From Gibbula magus (Eukaryota > Mollusca > Gastropoda > Trochida > Trochidae), in the NCBI GenBank assembly GCA_936450465.1, contig OW388296.1, positions 42,140,448 to 42,204,447 of the forward strand: DNA of 64,000 nt, given 5' to 3'. Shown piece by piece: positions 23,484 through 36,362 of this stretch. Every line of letters begins with the position of its first letter. Position 1 is the first letter of the stretch. The position numbers and the translations under genes are program-made. The notes under the pieces were generated by a model that searched no databases, was not told the origin of the DNA, and worked only from the letters and a program-made list of their open reading frames with translations.

Positions 23484-24541
23484 GTTACAAAAATAAAACT
23501 ACTATGCAAACTTAAAACCGTTGTGATGAAATAAAATCTAATACTCCTTTCAATTGCTTAGAAATGTCCTTCTCATGTCATCTGGTTGCAGTGTTAGTTC
23601 ACTCGCCCAGAAACCATCAGATTGCCGGTTCGATCCCACATTTCGCCGAACGTATTTCTGATCAGTGTGAAAATGTCAATTCATCTGTCATCTTATACAA
23701 AAGTTTGATGTCAAATGAGGAAGATTGTAACAGTATTAAAATTTTACATAACAACAGTGATCTTTCTGAGTTTAAATTATGTTGTTTCAAAATAGCTTGC
23801 ATCATTAGCGTTTTGATAGTCAATAGCAACGGTGTAAGAGATGTTTCCATTGTGTAGACACGAATAAAATTCACCATTGATCATTGATGGTTTTTTGTAA
23901 TGAAGGCCTTCAGTGGTATAGATAATTAACATATGTAAATAAAGACATTAACCCACTCTCAGGGATGTCATTCATGTTCTTTTACAACACTCGTGCCAGT
24001 AAACTTATGTTTCCCTTACTTTTCCTCGGAAAAAGATGTAAACACATTATGACATCCCCACTTGAATATGAATCTCTATATATTCGATTGTGGACAACTT
24101 GGTTCACCAAACCATATAAACATTGTTAAGATAGTTTACAATTACCAAAACTAAAATATCATCAAAACTTGTAAAACGAAAATGTAGCTCTTTGCTGACA
24201 TACTGTCCAAACATACTTGGCTCTATAACTGATCAGACCGTAAATAATAATAAAAAAGAGGTTGAAAAATTACATTTTCCAAATCGACAATTATAACCCA
24301 TCGCCGGCCATATTTGCCAAGACGAATGTACACTTATTTGGGGGGCAACACAAGATCTACAACTTATAATCCCCATATGCCATGCTGTCGACGAAGAAGA
24401 CGACTTATGATGATTGTTTTACCTGTGGTCCTTGCTTGGGGTCACAGTATCAACAAATCTACAATTTATAATTCCAATGGCCAAAGAGTCTTAACACAAT
24501 ATTTCAGATTTCTAACCATGCAATGTCACCGGCCTTTCTTT

Positions 24542-24975
24542 CGACGGCATGCCGTCTTTCTAAGACAAAGGATATTAGACGGCATGCCGTCTTTATAAGA
24601 CAATATATATTAGACGGCATGCCGTCTTTAAAAGACAATATGTTTTAGACGGCATGCCGTCTTTATAAGACAAATATGTTTAAGACGGCATGCCATCTTT
24701 GTAAGACAATATTTTTCAGACGGCATGCCATCTTTTATATTTAAATTTCAAATAATGATGTCTCCCTTCTGACAATAAAGACGGCATGCCGTCCAAATTA
24801 TTTAAAGATGGCATGCCGTCCAGAATTATGTTTTTATTAGACGGCATGCCATCTTTTATATTTAAATTTCAAATAATGATGTCTCCCTTCTGACAATAAA
24901 GACGGCATGCCGTCCAAATTATTTAAAGATGGCATGCCGTCCAGAATTATGTTTTTATTAGACGGCATGCCGTCT
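24542..24975. repeat. Right palindrome array (12 copies) with a 121-bp tandem duplication
   Basis: Copies of AGACGGCATGCCGTCT start at 24542, 24577, 24612, 24647, 24683, 24718, 24779, 24806, 24839, 24900, 24927 and 24960, several of them perfect. The first six are spaced at about 35 bp with spacers such as TTATAAGACAATAT. The segment 24719-24839 is repeated exactly at 24840-24960. One further copy sits at 25336, next to the terminus. Confidence 0.95.
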
Positions 24976-25392
24976 GATATCACAACATATGCCAAAATAT
25001 CCCCATTTACTAAAAGAAATGATTCTCTTAATAAAAGAAATGATATACATGTTTTTGCATATCCGTATGCTATAATATCTTATCTTTGAGTATGCACTCT
25101 TTGAGTTAAATCCTTGGCACAGATATTAAGATATTTCGATAAAATCATTACCACTCCTCACTCTGCTTTTCAATGTTTTTGTCATTTTCTCTGGTCTGAA
25201 ATAGATTACCTATCTTTTTGTAGTTCAGATCGTCAGAGGGAAGGGGGCATTTATTGTTTCCAAAATATTAAGCTTTGTCTGATCCTGTGTTTTCTATATG
25301 CTTGAATGAATGGTTAAGCTATCTTATCGTGTTTAAGACGGCATGCCGTCGAAAATCAAGGACGGAAAGCCGACGTGTCCCTGACTGATATA

Positions 25393-26999
25393 CCTGTGCT
25401 GATTAAAATCTTAATCATCTTTGACATCATATTCCTCCCAAAATACGACCGTATACATGTGCAGAAGTAATTCATGATTATATATATAGTATAATATTGA
25501 TATATTATACTCTAGTTTTCAAAATTTCGTTTTATTAATTGGCGAGCCAACTGCGGTACATTGCTTTCACGTTTTATATTGTCACTAAACTGAATTGTTT
25601 CATTAAAATGATAATTTTCAGCAACAGTCAAGTTATGTCGATTAAATAAATTGATAAAGTTCGATATAAATGACTCCAACAATATGCTCTGTGTCCCTTT
25701 AATTAATTTTCAATCTTACAGAATTCTAACTTCAGCATAACCCCTCAAAGGAGTTAAATTAGCAAGACTGCATATGACAAGCAATATCCAATCTCTAAGA
25801 CAGGATCATTTCCCCAACTAGCACAATTAGAACCTTGATCCCTGTTACTTAAAGACATCATAGAAACATGACATGTCCATTTTAACAGCTCTTAGAAGTG
25901 TCGGAGACTAAGGAATTACCATTTCAATTGCAGGAATTACCGTTCCTGGAGCTGTCGGGGATCATAGGCTTTACATGTCTGGATATGATTTTTCAAAGTA
26001 TGCAACTTTTTCATGATTTGTTGAAAATATAATTGAAGGTATTTTTACATGTATTACATCTCATCTTTCGAAGTATGGAACTTTTGTGACAAAGAATCTT
26101 TCAAAGCATTATGTTATTGGAATAGAAGTTTCAAAGTAGAGTTGTCTCCCTTGTCACTTCCAAATAAATGTCGACCATGTTTGATCATTCTCAAGTAAAA
26201 GAACATACAAAGAATCATTTTTATTTTTAAGTCTTTTGAAAAAGTTACTTTCTGATTTGATAAAAATCTAAGAACGTTTCTTGTTTTCCAAATATCTTCT
26301 GATTTTACAGTTCAAGTCACAATTAAAGTGTATGAAAGCTTAAGAATTGTAATTTGTCATATTGGATATGTTGTCTTTCGCGGTTTCCATTGTACATTGA
26401 TTTAGTGAATTCCGAAACAACTTGTTCGACAATAAAAAAGTTCGGAGCTCAACATTGAGAGTAGGGCAACAAACATACATGAAAGTCATGGAATTGTTGC
26501 ATTAATAAGAGTAATGTAAGGAATGCTACTTTTGCCCCTCATGCATAAAGAGAACCTTACAAAAATGACAAATCACTTTAGAGAACCATTCAAACGCAAA
26601 AGATGAAATAACCTTGGTGATCATGGTGGCCGTTTATCCGAATACCGTGTCACATTGCCTGGCCAATGACGTCAACCAAGTTGTCCTACTTTGGGCAGAT
26701 AATCCTCGGTCAAGAGCCACTTCCTGTTGATGTTTATAATTAGGAGATACTACTTTCCTTACAGTAATCAATTACATAAAGACAAAACTACTTATATGTA
26801 TTTAACCAACACTTGATCACTTGACACTTGTTGTTTTAGAGGGCCCCAAATTGGTCTTTTAGATTATGTTGTAAATATGTTTTTAAGACATTCATGGGAG
26901 TGGTGTGTTGTCTCTAAAGTGGTAGGATATGCATCCGTACATTTAAATTCACTTTTCAAGAAGATTTGAAGTAGAATGCGATAAAATACTGAGTGGAAA
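25393..26999. other. Unassigned AT-rich DNA
   Basis: No tandem array, paired inverted repeat or convincing coding frame was seen. The short motif GGAATTACCRTTYC occurs twice near 25912 and 25934. Confidence 0.45.
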
Positions 27000-27125
27000 T
27001 AAACGTTAACACCACTGACCTGACGTCATTCGAAAAATATAACCTTTAAAATAATTAAATAAATAGATAAATAAACTTTAACGCATCTGACCTGACGTCA
27101 TTCGAACAATGTTTTGACGTCATAG
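27000..27125. repeat. Short tandem duplication with three CRE palindromes
   Basis: CTGACCTGACGTCATTCGAA occurs at about 27016 and 27088 (72 bp apart) within similar surroundings (AAATAAACGTTAAC and AAATAAACTTTAAC). TGACGTCA is present at 27021, 27093 and 27115. Confidence 0.7.
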
Positions 27126-28078
27126 TGGCAACATGCATGCTGTATATTTAGACGTACTATTTAAGTCACTACATATCTACAACCAATTATTAATGCACAC
27201 TTTATTATATAATTTGCAAAATTGATATTTGATTGGCATAATTTATTTTGAAACTGGTCAAATTTGTAATATAACACTGATTTGGAAATTGGGGTCAATA
27301 AAAGTCGGAATTAGCAAAGACAGCATCATCTTTGAAATGGGAAAAACCCCACACCAACCACAGAAACATCGAATATTGCAAACACGTGTGGCCTTGTATA
27401 GATCTGAAAGGCCAAATGACCTGTTTACTGTATACCACCAATATGCACACTGTATTAAGACACATTCGAAAAAAGAAAAGAAAGCTCGCGATAAATACCA
27501 CACTTGATTATCAAATAATCTACAGCGATATTTTCAAAATGACAAATGTCAATTTCAAGCTGAGACAAAATGAAAATATAACTTTATAAAACGTTTTATT
27601 TCCCACACACAATAAATATAATTTTTCTTTTTCAAATATTAGATGATAGATTACTTGGTTGAAATGCATTTTCTGCCCTTTTATAAGTAATGGACACAGT
27701 ATCGCGTTCCCCAAACGTTCCTCAAAGGTTGACATCTGTCGAGAAGTTATGAAAACCTTTACATTAACACTTCAGCTAGGTAATCAAATCAGGTTATATC
27801 TTTCAAAGGATTTTGACCTTAAGAACTTGCAACCTAGTGCTTATGGCAACTCTCACCTAAATTGGGCAATAATGTAAATTTCACTTTTAATTAATGCGAC
27901 TTAAAATCATCGAGTGTCCCTTTAAAGCAATTTATCCTTCATAGTTGGTTTTGAAGGTGGATTTCAGGTGTTAATCAACTTAAATTTTCGTTGTGTTTGC
28001 TGAATTAAAAAGCGTTTGTAAGAGAATTGTCTTGAACACATTTCACAGATAACTTTAACTTAACAAACTTAACTATTA
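27126..28078. other. Unassigned AT-rich DNA
   Basis: Several frames of 60-92 codons overlap on both strands, none with recognisable domains. I see no repeats worth listing. Confidence 0.4.
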
Positions 28079-28247
28079 ACTAATAAATAAATAAATAAAT
28101 AAATATAACCTTTAAAATAAATGAATAAATAAATAAATATAACTTTTAAAATAAATAAACAAATAAATACTTAAAAATACATGAATGAATGAATGAATGA
28201 ATGAATGAAAATGATAGAATGAATGAATGAATGAATGAATAAATAAA
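28079..28247. repeat. Compound tetranucleotide microsatellite (AAAT)n and (GAAT)n
   Basis: Runs of AAAT units (28079-28170) alternate with ATAACCTTTAAAATA-like interruptions. GAAT units follow (28180-28240). A minus-strand frame rich in FIHS repeats is only a reading of the microsatellite. Confidence 0.9.
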
Positions 28248-30235
28248 ACCTGTGTGTCTAATCAAACCACAACAGTAATCATTTGATGTCCTTATCCCAT
28301 AATTATATGAGGACAATTGTGTGTAAACCGATCGTTGAATGCTACACATATACTCCCATGGCACCGTCTGAAACAGAAGATCGATGGAACAAACCATTTT
28401 ATTCGTCTTTGGGCGTCGGTACGAAGTATTAAGTTTGTAGTAAGTATGGACCGAAACTTTGCCATTGATACTACGTAGGTATATTGTTGTGTCATGTACA
28501 GCGCTAGTGACGATTTTGTATCAAAATTAGCGCTATCCGAAGAAAACAGTTGATCGTCTAAATATGGTATACTTTCTTTTTGGCACAACCGTATGTATCA
28601 CCTTGCACCGTATTGGTTTCAGCAGTTTGACATGCACTGCACACTACAATGTCGACTTACCAATTACCTAAAGGTAATTGCGTGATATACATGCACGAAC
28701 AAGCCCTGCGATGAGAGATACTTGCTTCTGGATATAGACATAGTCTGAACTAAATGTTTGGTAAATAATTAAGCACGAATCGTTTTAACGTGACTTGAAC
28801 CCAAATGTTTTCAATTTGAGGTTCAGTCTTATGGCCAGTTGCGACATTCAAGTATCAAAGTGAAACTACATTACTAATAAAACCAATACTTCAGAAATAC
28901 ACGCCATTTTCATTATGAACAAATTTAGCAATGTTATTTTCACACTGTCTGTAAAAGCCGTGTACTTTGTCGGGCGAGTCACTTTCTGGATTTGAACCCG
29001 CACCTTAGGCTGTTGTGCCAAAGTGTTATGTCAGCCATCCTTTGTTCTTTGGGTTCAACAGGTTATGAAAACCTTTTTATAAGATGATTTATCACATAAT
29101 GGAAAAACTAAATTAATATCAGATCCATTCTGATAAACTGCCATCTTGATACTTCCACTCAGACACCACATGTAGTGTTTTGGGACAATTTCCAAGATGA
29201 ATTCGAACACAACCGATGGCCGTCGATGCCTAAAGTACCTGACACTTTTTCATTTTTCTGCATGGTGTACGCATTGACTGGACAATCGATCACTGCATAC
29301 AATGTACGTGAAACCCTCTCTCTATATACATAAATATACATTTCTCAAATGGACTGTTCATCTGAGACAGAGAACAGGCAGTTTATTTGATGAAGTGGTC
29401 TATAGCAGTATCACTCATATCATAGCCATTAGTTTCATTGAAGGTAGAAGTTTAGACTTTATTCAGTCTGATTACAATCGACACTGTTCCCAGGCATAAA
29501 ATTGGGAAAAAGCTCGAAAGATTACCCGCTACAGATAAGGAAAACGAGCGGTATGTATAGGATAAAACATGCCAAAGGGTGTTTATGAGATTTAAAACCC
29601 GCAACCCGAGGGATAAACACGAGGGGCGTTAGCATGTTTGGCATGTTTTATCAAGCTTACAAACCGACCCCGTGGTTAAATTTTATGTTTTATCTATTCT
29701 TATTGATAGTGGGAAAAAGTAAAGGAGTCGTCCGTAAAATATCCCCTTTTGGTGAAAGGCAGTAGGGTATAAAGGGAACTTAGGAAACAACCTCATCAGC
29801 CTAGTCTCTGTAGCACAGTGATATCATCGCTGCGCTTGGTGTGTGGTTGTTTTCCAATAGATAAACATACACTAACTTTCATCTTGAACTTCACATCTAA
29901 GCATTAAATACAGATAAGAGTGGCATTATTAAGATAATTAAGGGAAATTACGTTACAACCACATAGGATACAGCCACATAGGAAATATTGAGTATAATGG
30001 TATAGGCAGAATAGTGGTGTGACGTCACTGGAGGTTTGTAAGAGTTCAGATTTGACTATATTATGACCTTGCCTGGACGAGGTCGGATTCATTGGCTGTC
30101 TTTAAAAATTATATATTTTCAAATTCTAAACATGATGCCCCCAATAATTATCCTGACATGGTTGTTGTTTACAAGAACAAATCATTAAAACTCATAGCTA
30201 GGTTTTCAGAGAATGTCAATCGAGTGTTGTAAAAC
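28248..30235. other. Mostly unassigned DNA with one inverted repeat
   Basis: GATAAAACATGCCAAA (29561-29576) and its exact inverse (29637-29652) bracket 60 bp that includes GGGATAAACACGAGGGGCG. A minus-strand B-box-like GGTTCAAATCC near 28994 may be an old SINE relic. No gene was recognised. Confidence 0.45.
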
Positions 30236-30340
30236 CGTTGCGTTGCGGGCTTTCTCCCTGTCGTAGTACTACCGTAATATAAGTGAAATACTCTTGAAAT
30301 CGGTGTTAACCCCCGCCTCACCTCACCTCACCTCACCTCC
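30236..30340 (+). mobile_element. tRNA-derived SINE, 3' end only
   Basis: Begins CGTTGCGGGCTTTCTCCCTG and continues through AAGTGAAATACTCTTGAAAT to a CCTCACCTCACCTCACCTC tail. The head and two thirds of the body are missing. Confidence 0.85.
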
Positions 30341-31783
30341 AGTGTACCAAGACTTGTTTGTTGACGTACCTAATGACTTTTAAAACAGTTCACTACATCA
30401 AATAACGTTCGCAGGATCCTAACAAGATTTGAACCATGGACCTCTTAATCTGAATTGGAACCAACTAAAACTTCACTATCCTTCTGATACTATTACTGTG
30501 AAGGAGACTTGTAGACAGCTCTCCAGGTCAGGACATTCTGACCTAGCTACTGTAGTAAATGTCATGAAGTAGATTATAATAGTCGTTGGAATGAAAATTA
30601 GACACCACTTCCAGTAGTAAAGGTCATCAAATAGAACAGATTTTCCTTCAGTTAGATTATACTGAAATTTGAGAAAAAGTTAAAATAGTAAATAGTCATA
30701 TGATATGGCCCTCGTATAATTGTTCTCTCTTGAATTATCTCTTGAAGTGATTCAGTGAATTCAATGACAGGGGCCTTTTATATTATCATTGTATGTGACA
30801 TAAGACATAAAACTAAACGATACTGTTATCTTTGACCTTGGACAGTGCCAACAGGTTTTCACATTTCTTAAAATTCCACAGATAGTATGAATTACACTAT
30901 AACAACATATATACAAAGATGCACCTGTGCAAACCGATATTAGATTATGAATAAAGTTCTGTAGTAATATATTGAAGTAAGATGAATGTGTTCGGCATTA
31001 GCTTGTACATGTAATATAATAAGCATAAGTAAGAAATGGAAACATCCAAAACTGCCTTTGGCATCAACAAAGCAAAAAAACAGAATAAACAATTCTGAAC
31101 CACTCACTTAGATAAATATGTACGTAGATGTTGTACTGACATTTAACCCTGAGTGAAGGAGAGAAGAGAGGGAAACCACTATCTTCATCCAACAACAAAC
31201 ATAAGTATATAGACTGTATGGAAGTATTTATAACAAATACTAAGTAAGTAACACGTTTCACAACAACGAGGCAAGACTCTACTGCATTTCAACCTAAATG
31301 ACTTAAATCGTTCAGAACAAAATATATGTTACACTTTTTTTCATGATTCACTGAAACACAACAACATAAGTTTATAGGTTCATTTATCAATGAAGGGAAC
31401 AGACATCTTATTTCTAGAGTCACAATTCATATAATGCACTGTATACAGTTACAGTGGCTATCTTCATTTGCCAAACGTTTCTAGACATCAATAGGGTCCA
31501 ATACGGTTTATATCATCCATTGTTCTGCAACCACTCACTGAACCACAAGTGCATGGGTGTAGCACTGACATTTAACGTTGTGGGGGCGGAAGACCATGTG
31601 TTGCACGCTCTTTGAGTCATGACGGTTGTACAGATATACATGCATGTAGACTGGCGCCTAGTCCGTTATCACATCTTACAAGAAAAATGACAAGTTTGGA
31701 GGTGATAAATTACGCTTTTTTTTCGACGTTATCGTATTTTGAATGTAAGTGAAATAAAAATAAAATAATACTAATAACACTTT

Positions 31784-32003
31784 ATTATATTGTCCACAAT
31801 TCAATGAACATTGGAAATTCGGTCTGTGCCTTTTGTACCCGGCAGCCGCATTGCAGCGCCAGTTTAAACATAATACTGAGTGTCAAGCAAGGAAGGAACA
31901 ACTCCCATCTTTTGGTCTGAAACGACCGAGAATCGAACCCAGGGATTCTGGTTGAGGAGCAGACACTCTACCAACTTAGCTACATCCAAGGGGAACCTAC
32001 ATT
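31784..32003 (-). mobile_element. Second tRNA-derived SINE family, minus strand
   Basis: On the minus strand, GATGTAGCTAAGTTGGTAGA (A box) and GGGTTCGATTCTC (B box) form a tRNA-like head. It is followed by GATGGGAGTTGTTCCTTCCT and a body ending near CAATATAATAAAGTG. This body recalls widespread mollusc tRNA SINEs, from memory. The tRNA-like part lacks a well-paired acceptor stem, so a functional tRNA gene is unlikely. Confidence 0.75.
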
Positions 32004-32157
32004 CACCATTGAGAGACAACATGATTAAGAACCAACATATTGATGACAGATTTTCTCATTATATATATGCACAATGACTTTCTATTTCTACGGAAAATAC
32101 ATTCATTACCCTATTTCCCTTGAGTTGGCAACATATCTTACAACGTGTAGTTGTTAA

Positions 32158-32735
32158 TATACTCGTGTGCAAAAGAAACGTCCCCATACAAAATACAAGA
32201 TATTTCAATCGACGTGTGATAAATACGATTGAAACAACGTTACATCATGTCTTCAGAACCCAACAATGCTAAATATGCGTTTTCAAAACATTATATGTTC
32301 ATATGAGAAACACACGTTTAAAGAAAATGTCGTTTTGGAATCTCCATAACTAGACGAGATAGAAGCCTCAAAAAGTCAGTTTTGGCTTGTTTTGTGACGT
32401 CATACAGTAATGACGCGTCAACAAATTTGTATCGAAAAAGGTTGTTTATGTCGAGGGCATCTTGAATGAATTAAATTTCTACTTTTTATTTTTTTTAAAC
32501 TAAAATACCAACTATTGTGGCCAAAACCCATCTTTAAAAAGCGATTTTAGCACCCCATGTATATTTGAACAGATGTGGAAATAAAAATATCATACTCTGA
32601 AGGTATGGAATTGTGAATACTTCTTAACAAAACATCTGACTATCATATACATTCAGAATCTACTTTCTCCGACATCAATATTTCATTTTATACTATTTTC
32701 AAAATGTGGGGACGTTTCTTTTGCACGTGAGTATA
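32158..32735. mobile_element. 578-bp MITE with CAAAAGAAACGT termini
   Basis: The left end TATACTCGTGTGCAAAAGAA and the right end, inverted, TATACTCACGTGCAAAAGAA both continue inward with ACGTCCCC. It is the best preserved of this family in the window. A TGACGTCA palindrome lies inside at 32395. No transposase frame was found. Confidence 0.88.
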
Positions 32736-33006
32736 GAAATTGGCAAGGGTATTTATTTGACAAAGAGAAGTCTTGAGAAATGGCTTAACATTTGCTGTTT
32801 TGATTTTAGAGCGACGTCTCTGAATTGACATTTATTATCACGTTAATTGTTTGAACTGATATAGAACATAGTACATTCCAACACTTCTCTCTGGTTTTTT
32901 TTACAAACTTAGCGATGTCGTTAACTATTCTATAACAGCACAGATATATTCGTCTCAGCAAAACATTATCATGTCTATCAAGCTATTTGTCTCCAGTTAA
33001 TTACCA

Positions 33007-33116
33007 GGACCCATCTTTTCGAAGCTCTCTTAGCGCTAAAATAGCCATAAGTGCCATACATTAACATTGACTTACGATTATCTTAGCACTAAGATAGCTT
33101 TGAAAATACGAGCCCA
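33007..33116. mobile_element. 110-bp foldback MITE, absent from the paralogue at 46 kb
   Basis: The arms read approximately GGACCCATCTTTTCGAAGCT and, inverted, GGGCTCGTATTTTCAAAGCT, and continue through TCTTAGYGCTAA and ATAAGT. The paralogous sequence near 46010 reads TTACCAAAACTGTACGTGG straight through, giving an empty site. Confidence 0.8.
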
Positions 33117-33351
33117 GGACAGTACATGGAAGGTTTTATTATAAGCCATGACAGAGTTACAGAATGTTGTTGCCAAGGGCGATGTGAATTTATAGCGCTA
33201 TGTCTCTCTTAAAGAGGGTCATATCGTTTACTAAAGACCATCACGATGTCTTCGGAGTTCTAACATATAACTGGCAGTTACTGTATGCTTTCTGGTGCAC
33301 TGTATGTTTGCTTGTCAGCTGTCACTTTGTTTAATTAATTGAAATAAATTA

Positions 33352-33615
33352 AGGGGCAAAAGAAACGATACCAATGAAAATGCAAGATTTTTTAATCCAC
33401 GAGTGATAAATACGACTGACACAGCATGTGTCCAGAAATCTCATAAACTACATCTTCAACCTTAAGTGTTAATATGGCTAAATAGGACCATCATTTTTTT
33501 GACATGTTTTATGATGTCCTAAATCAGTCATTCGCCGATGGATTAAAGTTCAAGAAGGTACATTATGTCGACATAATATTTTAATAACTAAATTTCCATA
33601 TCTTTTATTTTCACA
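33352..33615. mobile_element. Truncated MITE of the CAAAAGAAACG family
   Basis: Begins GGGGCAAAAGAAACGATACC. The interior (AATCCACGAGTGATAAATAC, later TTATGTCGACATAAT, TAACTAAATTTCC) follows the order of the complete copy at 32158-32735. The opposite terminus is missing and the 9-bp array follows shortly after. Confidence 0.65.
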
Positions 33616-33721
33616 AACATTCTTCCTAAAACAATTTTTGAAACATCAATCGAAATAGTAATACAATCCCACGATATTGAGGAACAACAAGAGCAAAAAG
33701 AAAAATCTGAGCACATCGAGC

Positions 33722-35292
33722 GGCACGAACTACACGAGCTGCCCAAACTGCATGAAGTACAAGTGTACACGAGCTGCACGAACTGCACGAGATACACGAG
33801 CTGCACTAGCTGCACGAGATACACGAACTGCACGAGATACACGAACTGCACGAACTGCACGAACTACACGAACTACACGAGCTACACGAACTACACGAAC
33901 TGCACGAGATACACGAGCTGCACGAGCTACACGAACTACACGAACTGCACGAGATACACGAACTGCACGAACTGCACGAGATACACGAACTGCACGAGCT
34001 GCACGAGCTGCACGAATTGCACGAGCTACACGAACTGCACGAGCTGCACGAGCTACATGAGCTGCACGAACTACACGAACTACACGAACTGCACGAGATA
34101 CACGAACTACATGAGATGCATGAACTACACGAACTACACAAACTACACGAATTGCACGAGCTACACGAACTACACGAGCTACACGAACTACACGAACTAC
34201 ACGAACTGCACGAGATACACGAGCTGCACGAGCTGCACGAGATACACGAACTGCACGAGATACACGAACTGCACGAGATACACGAACTGCACGAGCTGCA
34301 CGAATTGCACGAGCTGCACGAACTGCACGAGATACACGAGCTGCACGAGCTGCACGAGATACACGAACTGAACGAGATACACGAACTGCACGAACTGCAC
34401 GAACTACACGAACTACACGAGCTGCACGAGATACACGAACTGCACGAGATACACGAACTGCACGAACTGCACGAACTACACGAACTACACGAGCTACCCG
34501 AACTACACGAACTACACGAACTGCACGAACTGCACGAACTACACGAACTGCACGAACTGCACGAACTACACGAACTACACGAACTACACGAGCTGCACGA
34601 GATACACGAACTGCACGAGATACACGAACTGCACGAACTGCACGAACTGCACGAACTGCACGAGCTACACGAACTACACGAACTACACGAACTGCACGAG
34701 TTACACGAACTGCACGAGATACACGAACTACACGAGCTGCACGAACTACACGAACTACACGAACTGCACGAGCTACACGAACTGCACGAGATACACGAAC
34801 TACACGAGCTGCACGAACTACACGAACTACACGAACTGCACGAGCTACACGAGCTGCACGAGCTGCACGAACTACACGAGCTACACGAACTACACGAGCT
34901 ACACGAACTACACGAACTACATGAGCTGCACGAGCTGCACGAATTGCACGAGCTACACGAACTGCACGAGCTGCACGAGCTACATGAGCTGCACGAACTG
35001 CACGAACTGCACGAGCTACACGAACTGCACGAACTGCACGAACTACACGAACTGCACGAACTACATGAGATGCATGAACTACACGAACTACACAAACTAC
35101 ACGAATTGCACGAGCTACACGAACTACACGAACTACACGAACTACACGAACTGCACGAGATACACGAACTACACGAACTACACGAACTACACGAACTGCA
35201 CGAGATACACGAGCTGCACGAGCTGCACGAGATACACGAACTGCACGAGATACACGAACTGCACGAACTGCACGAGATACACGAACTGCACG
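33722..35292. repeat. 9-bp minisatellite array 1 (CACGARCTR)
   Basis: About 175 units of CACGAACTG, CACGAACTA, CACGAGCTG, CACGAGCTA and CACGAGATA, slightly degenerate in the first 60 bp. The period is a multiple of 3, so each frame reads as a simple peptide: His-Glu-Leu, Thr-Asn/Ser-Cys/Tyr or Arg-Thr/Ala on the plus strand, and Ser-Ser-Cys or Val-Arg-Ala on the minus strand. The variant ATGAGATGCATGAAC recurs at 34111 and 35065 (954 bp, 106 units). I do not regard it as protein-coding. Confidence 0.97.
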
Positions 35293-36362
35293 GTATAATT
35301 GTTCTCTCTTGAATTATCTCTTGAAGTGATTCAGTGAATTCAATGACAGGGGCCTTTTATATTATCATTGTATGTGACATAAGACATAAAACTAAACGAT
35401 ACTGTTATCTTTGACCTTGGACAGTGCCAACAGGTTTTCACATTTCTTAAAATTCCACAGATAGTATGAATTACACTATAACAACATATATACAAAGATG
35501 CACCTGTGCAAACCGATATTAGATTATGAATAAAGTTCTGTAGTAATATATTGAAGTAAGATGAATGTGTTCGGCATTAGCTTGTACATGTAATATAATA
35601 AGCATAAGTAAGAAATGGAAACATCCAAAACTGCCTTTGGCATCAACAAAGCAAAAAAACAGAATAAACAATTCTGAACCACTCACTTAGATAAATATGT
35701 ACGTAGATGTTGTACTGACATTTAACCCTGAGTGAAGGAGAGAAGAGAGGGAAACCACTATCTTCATCCAACAACAAACATAAGTATATAGACTGTATGG
35801 AAGTATTTATAACAAATACTAAGTAAGTAACACGTTTCACAACAACGAGGCAAGACTCTACTGCATTTCAACCTAAATGACTTAAATCGTTCAGAACAAA
35901 ATATATGTTACACTTTTTTTCATGATTCACTGAAACACAACAACATAAGTTTATAGGTTCATTTATCAATGAAGGGAACAGACATCTTATTTCTAGAGTC
36001 ACAATTCATATAATGCACTGTATACAGTTACAGTGGCTATCTTCATTTGCCAAACGTTTCTAGACATCAATAGGGTCCAATACGGTTTATATCATCCATT
36101 GTTCTGCAACCACTCACTGAACCACAAGTGCATGGGTGTAGCACTGACATTTAACGTTGTGGGGGCGGAAGACCATGTGTTGCACGCTCTTTGAGTCATG
36201 ACGGTTGTACAGATATACATGCATGTAGACTGGCGCCTAGTCCGTTATCACATCTTACAAGAAAAATGACAAGTTTGGAGGTGATAAATTACGCTTTTTT
36301 TTCGACGTTATCGTATTTTGAATGTAAGTGAAATAAAAATAAAATAATACTAATAACACTTT

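Larger units (their letters stand above)
21650..25387. mobile_element. 3.7-kb DNA transposon with 27-bp inverted ends and palindrome clusters
   Basis: The left terminus begins CAGTCAGGGACATGTCGGCT and the right terminus, inverted, CAGTCAGGGACACGTCGGCT; 26 of 27 positions match. ATATA flanks both ends (21645-21649 and 25388-25392) as a perfect 5-bp target duplication. Inside each terminus are copies of a 16-bp palindrome, AGACGGCATGCCGTCT: five near the left end and thirteen toward the right. I see no transposase frame, and another element (22278-23483) is nested within, so this copy is non-autonomous. The superfamily is not assigned, since no family I know combines these termini, this duplication length and these palindromes. 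Confidence 0.9.
30714..35292. repeat. 4579-bp tandem segmental duplication, copy 1
   Basis: The block from GTATAATTGTTCTCTCTTGA to the end of a 9-bp array is followed immediately by a second copy at 35293. Wherever I compared the roughly 3 kb of unique flank, the two copies were base-for-base the same at an offset of 4579. At the junction the array sequence CTGCACG is joined directly to GTATAATT. Contents listed separately are a reverse-oriented SINE, two MITEs, a truncated MITE and the array. No gene was recognised. Confidence 0.97.

Noticed and set aside
23584..23665. tRNA-like stretch with GGTTCGATCCC, and a similar one near 28981-29035
   Set aside because: Only a B-box-like motif is clear. 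No recognisable A box at proper spacing or SINE body. Too weak to annotate.
24542..24975. CRISPR-like array (palindromic repeat with ~20-bp spacers)
   Set aside because: Spacers are near-identical AT-rich sequences, the DNA is eukaryotic, there are no cas genes, and the array belongs to a transposon end.
28146..28397. Ser-Phe-Ile-His repeat protein
   Set aside because: Translation of the (GAAT)n microsatellite.
31920..32003. tRNA gene on the minus strand
   Set aside because: The tRNA-like part continues into a SINE body (GATGGGAGTTGTTCC) and lacks a closed acceptor stem.
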